19,100 bases of DNA from Clostridia bacterium DTU080 (lineage in GTDB: Bacteria; Bacillota; Limnochordia; DTU080), in assembly GCA_001513395.1 (NCBI GenBank), contig LFTP01000088.1, positions 4,246 through 23,345 of the forward strand, given 5' to 3'. Position numbers and translations under genes: made by a program. Every line of letters starts with the position of its first letter. The first letter of the stretch is position 1. Under the pieces are notes generated by a model. That model ran no database searches. It saw nothing but the letters and a program-made list of their open reading frames with translations, and was not told the origin of the DNA. Below, piece by piece: positions 14,004-19,100 of this stretch.

Positions 14004-14489
14004 ATGAAAAAAAAGCGTTGGTCTGCAACTGAAAGCCAAAAGCGAGGCATTATAAGCCTGCCCTTTAAAATCGGTATGTTGCTCACGACGCTGGCGTTGG
14101 CTTATTTCCTGGGAGGCCGGCTTCTGCCGGGTCAGGAACGCTACATCTACCTGTCACCCGATCGCTATCCCCCCGGTGGTATCTATTCGCTCAACACGAC
14201 CATTAAAAAGGGCAGTATCCTCTATATCGTCAACGACAACGGGAATTTCCACGTCCTCATCGGCACGGACCCCTATGACAACTGCCGGGTCCGGTGGTTG
14301 CGACACGAACAGGTTTTTGCCAGTTACTGCACCGACGCTCGCTATGATATCCACGGGCGGTGGCTGAGCGGACCCGGAAGCAGAGGACTCGATCGCTATG
14401 AGTGCTTCATGCACCATGGCAATCTGGTCATCGACACCGAGACGCGCATCCCGGGGGATCCCCGTCCCGAAGAACCTGAGCAGTCATAG
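14004..14489 (+). CDS. Membrane-anchored Rieske-fold protein without iron-sulfur ligands
   Basis: 161 residues: basic N-terminus (MKKKR), one hydrophobic segment at about 19-37, then an extracytoplasmic domain. The domain follows the cytochrome-bc/b6f Rieske pattern closely (NFHVLIGTDPYDNCRVRW at 81-98, VFASYCTDARYDIHGRW at 104-120, LSGPGSRGLDRYECFMHHGNLVID at 121-144). In a normal Rieske protein the boxes are C-x-H-x-x-C and C-x-C-H. Here the aligned residues are D89-x-Y91-x-x-C94 and S107-x-C109-T110, so all four cluster ligands are replaced while the two cysteines that form the disulfide in bc1-type Rieske proteins remain. It therefore should not bind [2Fe-2S]. No cytochrome b gene is nearby. 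The start at 14004 has no ribosome binding site but sits right after a promoter. Function unknown. Confidence 0.8.
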   Translation: MKKKRWSATESQKRGIISLPFKIGMLLTTLALAYFLGGRLLPGQERYIYLSPDRYPPGGIYSLNTTIKKGSILYIVNDNGNFHVLIGTDPYDNCRVRWLRHEQVFASYCTDARYDIHGRWLSGPGSRGLDRYECFMHHGNLVIDTETRIPGDPRPEEPEQS

Positions 14490-14497
14490 CATATTGA

Positions 14498-14538
14498 GGT
14501 GCTGCATGAGATACATGCAGCACCCTTTTTCTTCTTTT
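14498..14538 (+). terminator. Terminator of the Rieske-like gene
   Basis: GGTGCTGCATG (14498-14508) pairs perfectly with CATGCAGCACC (14514-14524) around a 5-base loop, followed by C and a T-rich tail (14526-14538). Begins 8 bases after the stop. So this gene is a single-gene transcript. Confidence 0.92.
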
Positions 14539-14542
14539 CCTC

Positions 14543-15163
14543 TTAGAGCGGACGCAGCTTGATATTGCGATACCAAATAACACCGCCGTGATCCTGCAGA
14601 CCGATGTGTCCTTTCCTGGGCATATCGGCCCAGGCGTAGGCGAACTTGTTCTTTGTACCGTCCGGATTCAGACCTGGCTGCGTCCAGCGATCCACATCCA
14701 TCTCCGCTATTTTCTTCCCATTGAGAGTGACCGAGATCAAAGGACCGCAACAGGTGATCAGCATTTGATTCCATTCGCCCGCCGGTTTAAAGGCATGCTC
14801 GCTGGGAGCCACCATATCGTAGATGGCGCCGCAGGTGTGCGTGGTCAATACATCCGTGCCGTAGCTATCGAGAATCTGTATCTCAATCCCCGTATTGACG
14901 GGATCGCGCAGATCCGACCAGCGGACAAACACACCGCTGTTTGTTCTCGGAGCGAGTCTGAACTCCAAGAACAGGTCGAAATCCTCGAACTGCTCCTCCG
15001 TATAAAGATAACCCCCGCGCCTGACGGTGCACATGATGGCCTCATCGAAAACCACCCATCCTTCGGGTTGACCGGTGGTTTTCCATCCGTCGAGCGTCTT
15101 GCCGTCAAAGAGCAATCTCCAGTTGGCCTGTCGCTCAGCCTCCGTCAATATGTTCTGCGCCAT
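14543..15163 (-). CDS. DUF1080 (3-keto-disaccharide hydrolase-like) protein
   Basis: About 206 residues of one LamG-like jelly-roll domain. Family hallmarks: LFDGKTLDGW at 18-27, LEFRLAPRTNSGVFVRW at about 66-82, GIEIQILDSYG (93-103), a GAIYDM stretch, and the end HIGLQDHGGVIWYRNIKLRPL. Members act on or bind sugars; some cleave 3-keto-disaccharides. No signal peptide or lipobox is seen, so it is probably cytoplasmic, while many DUF1080 proteins are exported. The ATG at 15163 has AAGGA 8 bases upstream; other in-frame starts lie up to 10 codons earlier (GTG at 15193). It begins 44 bases after the propeller gene on the same strand and probably shares its transcript. Confidence 0.85.
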   Translation of the reverse strand: MAQNILTEAERQANWRLLFDGKTLDGWKTTGQPEGWVVFDEAIMCTVRRGGYLYTEEQFEDFDLFLEFRLAPRTNSGVFVRWSDLRDPVNTGIEIQILDSYGTDVLTTHTCGAIYDMVAPSEHAFKPAGEWNQMLITCCGPLISVTLNGKKIAEMDVDRWTQPGLNPDGTKNKFAYAWADMPRKGHIGLQDHGGVIWYRNIKLRPL

Positions 15164-15207
15164 CCGAACCATCCTTTCCCCCGGGAACTTCACATTTTGC
15201 TTGCTCG

Positions 15208-16404
15208 TTAACCGAACAGTTCATCGAGATCGGTCAGATCAATCCAATAGACGTGTCGGTGGCCCTCATGCATGGAATCAAACGAGATCGCACTGCCGTT
15301 CCGATTCCAGCGCGGGTGCAGATCACAGCGCAAATCGACACTGAACAGACGACCGGTGGGCTCCGAGCGCACGGTGGCCAGAGTCACACCCCTCTTCCGA
15401 TTTATATCGTACACAAAAAGGCGTCGATATCCGTCGCGATCAGGGTAACCGTCGTAGAGAATTCGCTTGCCGTCAGGGGAGTGACTGCAATGGCCGTCAT
15501 GAACGAAGTATTCCGGATCAATCATCTCGGCCTCGCCGGTTGCGTCGTTGATCAGAAACAGCCCGTTGACCGCTGGCTCACCCACTCCGGCCCAAAACAG
15601 GATATGGTCCGGATCCCGCCACCAATAGTGAGAGGCCATGCCGAAATCAATGAGACAACGCAGATCGCTGCCGTCGGTATTGGCCGTCAACACCGCCGTT
15701 TTCCATCCGCGGGTTTGTGGCGTGGGAAATGTCCGCACCAAAAAGACAAAACGCGTACCGTCGTTATTGAAGGTGATGTGGTTGATCAGAATCTTGGCAT
15801 CCCTCAACCATTCATGTTCCTTGAAGAAGTCGACGATGTCCCGATACGAAATGATGAGACGGCTGCTGCCGTCCTGCAGGTTTACTAAGAAGACCCCGTC
15901 ATCTTCAGGATGCTTTTCATTGTAGAAAGGATCGACTATACCTGCATACCCGTAGCCCGGACGGAAATCATGGAGGCGACTGAAGTTGATACTCAACGCC
16001 CAGCGACCCAAAGGATCGACATTGGCCACCGCTCGCGAAAGAAGCCGTTCCTCGCCTGACCAGATGTTGCGGATCACCGCTTTGAACTCATTGCCTATGC
16101 GGGTGTTGAAAATCACTTCGGAATCGCCGTGCAGGGGATGCCACTGCAACATGGCCCCTTGCTGGAAGTTCCACGCGTACGTACGGGCAAAGGGTATGAA
16201 CTGCTGCTCGCCGTTCATCGGGATGATACCTAGTTCGGCAGGATCCGCCTCCGTCGGCATGCGGTCGCGAAAATCCACACGGTGACACAAATGAAAGCGT
16301 CCGTCGGCGCTCCACGGTTGCAGATCATAGTAACCGAAGAAGTAATGCCCGGGCTCACGAGTGAGCCGCTCAATCGGCAGCAGCTGTTGCTTGATGTGCC
16401 TCAT
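15208..16404 (-). CDS. Cytoplasmic TolB/WD40-like beta-propeller protein, oligogalacturonate-lyase-like
   Basis: About 398 residues. The repeat pattern of a six- or seven-bladed propeller is clear: HYFFGYYDLQPWSADGR (20-36), FNNDGTRFVFLV (212-223), DGHCSHSPDGKRILYDGYP (303-321), HPRWNRNGSAISFDS (363-377), each blade with an [S/N]-x-D/N-G turn. The FGYYD..PW opening is typical of a family often labelled oligogalacturonate lyase-like or glycosyltransferase-associated. The paired-histidine metal site of true PL22 lyases is not evident (DLHP at 361-364 only), so I do not assign that activity. No signal peptide. The ATG at 16404 has GAGGTGG 5 bases upstream. With DUF1080 next door, a role in intracellular sugar handling is a reasonable guess. 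Confidence 0.75.
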   Translation of the reverse strand: MRHIKQQLLPIERLTREPGHYFFGYYDLQPWSADGRFHLCHRVDFRDRMPTEADPAELGIIPMNGEQQFIPFARTYAWNFQQGAMLQWHPLHGDSEVIFNTRIGNEFKAVIRNIWSGEERLLSRAVANVDPLGRWALSINFSRLHDFRPGYGYAGIVDPFYNEKHPEDDGVFLVNLQDGSSRLIISYRDIVDFFKEHEWLRDAKILINHITFNNDGTRFVFLVRTFPTPQTRGWKTAVLTANTDGSDLRCLIDFGMASHYWWRDPDHILFWAGVGEPAVNGLFLINDATGEAEMIDPEYFVHDGHCSHSPDGKRILYDGYPDRDGYRRLFVYDINRKRGVTLATVRSEPTGRLFSVDLRCDLHPRWNRNGSAISFDSMHEGHRHVYWIDLTDLDELFG

Positions 16405-16563
16405 GATCTCCACCTCGCATATGTCGAGCTACCACCTTGTTTGGCATAATCTTTCCAACTCCTGCAATCGTCCGTATCCGCAAAGATAAAAACACCGCGA
16501 ACGACCGGAGCCAACCCCACACTTTGCCCGTAGGCTATCCTTCTTGAGTTTTTCGCCCCGGGA
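16405..16563. other. Upstream region of the propeller operon, no gene seen
   Basis: Holds the start region for the minus-strand propeller operon. A TTGG/CCAA inverted pair with a 10-base spacer lies near 16440-16458. No strong minus-strand promoter was recognised; a hexamer TTATGC with no good -35 is the best candidate. The rest of the gap up to 16790 is the mgtE promoter and leader, listed separately. Confidence 0.4.
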
Positions 16564-16592
16564 GTGCCAAACGACGTGCGATGTACTATACT
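16564..16592 (+). promoter_or_regulatory. Probable mgtE promoter
   Basis: GTGCCA (16564-16569, four of six matches), a 17-base spacer and TATACT (16587-16592, five of six). Transcription would start near 16599, giving a leader of about 190 bases before the mgtE GTG. Confidence 0.55.
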
Positions 16593-16598
16593 AAGAAA

Positions 16599-16790
16599 GG
16601 TCGATTATTGGGCCATAAAGGAGAGATCGAGCTTTGGAAGCCGGCCCTAGTAGTTACCGGAAGCTTTATGCCACACAATACATTATGCCGTTGATGAGGT
16701 CGATCCAAGTGCCTTTCGAGCCGTCTGCCGTGTGATTCAGAGGCTTGCTGGCATGGCCTCGACCTCATCAGCCAGAAGGAGGAGAGGCCT
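16599..16790 (+). promoter_or_regulatory. Structured mgtE leader, candidate translational riboswitch
   Basis: A long 5' leader with two competing folds. Fold A: GATGAGGTCGA (16693-16703) pairs perfectly over 11 bp with 16759-16769. Inside it are a 7-pair stem (16705-16713 with 16750-16756, two-base bulge) and an 8-pair hairpin (16719-16727 with 16738-16745, one bulged G). Fold B: GGCCTC (16755-16760) pairs with 16784-16789 and CCTC (16763-16766) with 16779-16782, covering the GGAGG ribosome binding site (16778-16782). The two folds share 16755-16766 and exclude each other. Upstream, CATAAAG (16614-16620) pairs with CTTTATG (16664-16670). No T-run, so control would be at translation. I find none of the conserved M-box blocks. 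Confidence 0.55.
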
Positions 16791-18173
16791 GTGCTCGAAC
16801 AGACACTGGATCTTGATGCTCTTATTGCCACAGTCAATAATCTCCTGGATGCGGCCGGGGATGACTCCTCGACTCAGAAGACCGTCCTCTTGGAATACCT
16901 CAACGAACTCCAGCCCTTCGATCTGGCTAATGTGCTCAGTAGGTTGGAATTTTCCAAGCAATTGGCTTTTCTTTCGATTCTTCCTGTAGATACCGCCGCC
17001 GAGGTCTTGAGCCATCTCGAATTCGAGCATCAGTATCGGCTGCTCGATCACGCCGATGAACAAGTGGCCCGGGCCATTCTGGCCCAAATGGCCAGTGACT
17101 CTCTGGTCGACTTGCTCGGGGCCATCCATCCTCTGCAGGCTAACGAGATCCTCAAGCGCCTTCCGCCGGAGGACTTAGACCACATCCGACAGATGATGAC
17201 CTACCCGCCCGAATCCGCGGGTGGTCTGATGACCGTCAGTTACCTGTCCGTCAGGGCCACATGGACCGCCGAACAGGTAATAGCACATTTCCGTAAAGTC
17301 GGACAAACGGTAGAAGAAGCCGGCTACGTGTACGTCATCGATCAGTACGGCCGTCTGGTGGGCGTGGCTTCCATGCGGGAGGTGATCCTGGCTCATCCGA
17401 CAACGCCTATATCCGAGATCATGGTCACAAAGGCGATCTCCATCCCCGTCGACGCCGACCAGGAGGAGGCAGCCCGACTGCTCAGTCAGTATGATTTCAC
17501 CTCTTTGCCCGTTACGGATCGGGCCGGGCGCATGGTGGGTATCATTACTGCCGATGACATCTTGGACGTTGTGGAAGAAGAGGCCACGGAAGATATTCAG
17601 CGTCTGGGTGGTACGTCTCCTTTTGACAGCCACTATCTTAGAGCACCGCTTACGGAGCTTTATAGCAAACGCATCGGCTGGCTGCTCGTGCTGCTGATAA
17701 CCGGATATCTGACGGGCACGATTATGAGCCGCTTTGAAAACCTGCTAAACGAGGTCATCATGTTAGCGTTTTTCATACCGCTTCTCATCGATGCCGGGGG
17801 AAATGCGGGTTCGCAAGCCTCGACGTTGGTTATCCGCGCCATGGCCTTGGGTGAAGTCGAGTCTCGGGACTTCCTCAGGGTCATTTGGCGCGAAGCACGA
17901 GTGGGGATCCTTTTGGGTGCCACACTGGGCCTTTTTGCCTACGCCAGGGCCCTTCTTCTGGGCACCCCTGCCGATTTGGGCCTAACCGTGGCCATCAGTC
18001 TCTGTGCCATCGTACTGATCAGCTCGACCATCGGAGCCATACTGCCGATTATCGGGCAAAGAATCGGCCTTGATCCGGCAGTCTTCTCATCACCGCTGAT
18101 CACCACCATCAGCGATGCCGTGGGTCTGCTGATCTATTTCGAGGCGGCGCGTCTGATTATGGGCCTGAGTTGA
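16791..18173 (+). CDS. mgtE: Magnesium channel/transporter MgtE
   Basis: 460 residues with the full MgtE layout: helical N domain (about 1-143), two CBS domains (about 146-207 and 209-266), a connecting plug helix (about 267-290) and five membrane helices (about 295-458). Signature stretches are FFIPLLIDAGGNAGSQASTLVIRAMALGEV (327-356; first part FFIPLLIDAGGNAGSQ) and IGLDPAVFSSPLITTISDAVG (425-445), in which Asp428 matches the pore Mg-binding Asp of the Thermus thermophilus channel. Acidic residues in the N and CBS domains usually sense cytosolic Mg and close the pore. The GTG start at 16791 has AAGGAGG 8 bases upstream. The leader just upstream probably controls translation. No terminator follows, so the next gene may be read from the same transcript. 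Confidence 0.95.
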   Translation: MLEQTLDLDALIATVNNLLDAAGDDSSTQKTVLLEYLNELQPFDLANVLSRLEFSKQLAFLSILPVDTAAEVLSHLEFEHQYRLLDHADEQVARAILAQMASDSLVDLLGAIHPLQANEILKRLPPEDLDHIRQMMTYPPESAGGLMTVSYLSVRATWTAEQVIAHFRKVGQTVEEAGYVYVIDQYGRLVGVASMREVILAHPTTPISEIMVTKAISIPVDADQEEAARLLSQYDFTSLPVTDRAGRMVGIITADDILDVVEEEATEDIQRLGGTSPFDSHYLRAPLTELYSKRIGWLLVLLITGYLTGTIMSRFENLLNEVIMLAFFIPLLIDAGGNAGSQASTLVIRAMALGEVESRDFLRVIWREARVGILLGATLGLFAYARALLLGTPADLGLTVAISLCAIVLISSTIGAILPIIGQRIGLDPAVFSSPLITTISDAVGLLIYFEAARLIMGLS

Positions 18174-18213
18174 CAGCCGGCAGGATTTCCGCTCCTTGAG
18201 TTTAAAATTCTAA

Positions 18214-19032
18214 ATGCTTCAGGGGCAAAAGGAGGGCTTGGGACTGGATATCATTCAGTTCTCGGCACAGGAATTGCTCGATACTCTGCCCGTAACTACG
18301 GTGGTTTTGAAAAAGTCGGGTCATGTTATCGCCGCCACGCCGTGTTTTTGGCACGCTTTCGGCACTTCGGCGCCCGATGCGTATCCCGCTAAACTGCCCT
18401 CGGGAGATTTGAGCACTGCCCTGCTGAACCTGCTCTCCGGCGAGGGCAATGACGCCAGATTCACGACCTACGATGCCCATGCAGGTACGGTGAACATTCA
18501 GTGGTGTCCGTTTACCCTCGCGGACGAACCGGCGATAGTAGCCTGCCTGATGCCCCAGATGAGCATCGATGCCACCGACAACGCGATCCGTGAAGTCAGC
18601 GAGGATCGGTCGGACGATGAGTTGCCCGATCCCGAAGTGACGGAAGTGTTGCTCGAACAAGCTATCGACACCTGTCGGCTTGAGCAGGTGCCCCTCAGCG
18701 TAGCTGTGCTACGCATAGTCACCACCGACGGCCGTGCTTTGCGCCTTGTCGATCCCGAGCTTTGGGTTTCCGTGGCCCGTAAGGTGAGAGGTCTGTGTCG
18801 GATGACCGACCTTCTCGGTGTCACCGCATCAGATGATTTCCTCGTCATCTTGATCGGAGCCAGGCTTTGCAAAGCCCGGACAGTCATGAAACGAATCACG
18901 GACTTCTTTGACGAATGGGCCGCGATCAATTCGCCGTTTTTACCTCCTGAAATCCGCTTCGTCACCTGTTTGCCGGCCCAAGAGACGGTCACCGCCGCCG
19001 GAATTCTGGCTGCTCTGGCCGAGAATGGCTGA
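18214..19032 (+). CDS. PAS-like plus degenerate GGDEF protein
   Basis: 272 residues from the ATG. Residues about 15-115 look like a PAS-like sensor (LLDTLPVTTVVLKKSGHVIAATPCF opening, at 21-45). From about 137 the pattern is that of a GGDEF domain: LEQAIDTCRLEQVPLSVAVLRI (147-168), then RMTDLLGVTASDDFLVILI (196-214), where the usual R-x-GGDEF is replaced by V-T-ASDDF (205-209). It cannot be a normal diguanylate cyclase; a binding or scaffolding role is more likely. The start is uncertain: the ATG at 18214 has no ribosome binding site, while AAAAGGAGG lies within the frame just before in-frame TTG (18238) and CTG (18244) codons. It begins 40 bases after mgtE. Confidence 0.65.
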   Translation: MLQGQKEGLGLDIIQFSAQELLDTLPVTTVVLKKSGHVIAATPCFWHAFGTSAPDAYPAKLPSGDLSTALLNLLSGEGNDARFTTYDAHAGTVNIQWCPFTLADEPAIVACLMPQMSIDATDNAIREVSEDRSDDELPDPEVTEVLLEQAIDTCRLEQVPLSVAVLRIVTTDGRALRLVDPELWVSVARKVRGLCRMTDLLGVTASDDFLVILIGARLCKARTVMKRITDFFDEWAAINSPFLPPEIRFVTCLPAQETVTAAGILAALAENG

Positions 19033-19054
19033 TTGGCAGCATCATCGAGTAGGG

Positions 19055-19081
19055 TGACGCTCGCTGATCAGGCGAGCGTCA
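19055..19081 (+). terminator. Strong hairpin after the last gene, possible terminator
   Basis: TGACGCTCGC (19055-19064) pairs perfectly with GCGAGCGTCA (19072-19081) around a 7-base loop, and AGGG/CCCT extends the stem after one bulged G. It begins 22 bases past the stop, the right place for a terminator, but no T-run follows on the plus strand (GCCCTCTC). Confidence 0.45.
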
Positions 19082-19100
19082 GCCCTCTCACAGAACCGTA

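Noticed and set aside
14004..14489. Functional Rieske subunit of a cytochrome bc or arsenite oxidase complex
   Set aside because: All four cluster ligands are substituted and no cytochrome b or partner oxidase gene is present.
15208..16404. True oligogalacturonate lyase (PL22)
   Set aside because: The propeller fold is clear but the paired-histidine metal site is not evident, so the activity is not assigned.
16599..16790. A standard M-box magnesium riboswitch
   Set aside because: The leader position fits, but I could not find the conserved M-box blocks by eye; listed instead as an unassigned structured leader pending an Rfam search.

Overview
The window reads as a chromosomal segment from an anaerobic, low-to-mid GC-tolerant member of the Bacillota (Firmicutes). 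Three things suggest this: strong AGGAGG-type ribosome binding sites throughout, a partial DnaD/DnaB-type primosome protein (a Firmicutes-restricted family) at the left edge, and a four-subunit pyruvate:ferredoxin oxidoreductase. A finer placement cannot be made from the sequence alone. I see no phage, transposon, CRISPR array, rRNA or tRNA.

Layout, left to right. 1-251 (-): 5' part of a DnaD/DnaB-like replication gene. 439-1868 (-): D-Ala-D-Ala ligase followed by a small two-helix membrane protein and a clear terminator. 2379-5895: an envelope-stress cluster. pspA-pspAA run on the + strand and meet an htpX-pspAB pair on the - strand; a multi-helix membrane protein of unknown family is divergent from pspA. 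6369-7670 (+): a secreted PqaA-family alpha/beta hydrolase whose 3' end overlaps larE on the other strand. 7620-8983 (-): a GNAT acetyltransferase and the sulfur-insertion enzyme LarE. 9134-10498 (+): a FeoB-type membrane protein without the GTPase domain. 10546-13669 (-): porG-porD-porA-porB. 14004-14489 (+): a membrane-anchored Rieske-fold protein that has lost all four iron-sulfur ligands but keeps the disulfide cysteines. 14543-16404 (-): a cytoplasmic beta-propeller protein and a DUF1080 protein, probably an operon in sugar or glycan metabolism. 16791-18173 (+): MgtE magnesium channel behind a long structured leader. 18214-19032 (+): a protein with a probable PAS-like N-terminus and a degenerate GGDEF domain.

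How the parts fit. PspA/PspAA/PspAB/HtpX form a known type of membrane-damage and membrane-protein quality-control module. PorGDAB links pyruvate and acetyl-CoA through ferredoxin, which fits anaerobic energy metabolism. The FeoB-like protein and MgtE handle divalent metals. The remaining genes look like independent housekeeping or accessory units.

The two observations I rate highest are the ligand-less Rieske protein (14004-14489), expressed from a promoter so close to its ATG that the mRNA should be leaderless or nearly so, and the mgtE 5' leader (about 16599-16790). That leader can fold into a three-part hairpin or into an alternative stem that covers the ribosome binding site. This is the architecture expected of a translational riboswitch, and I could not match it to the M-box class.
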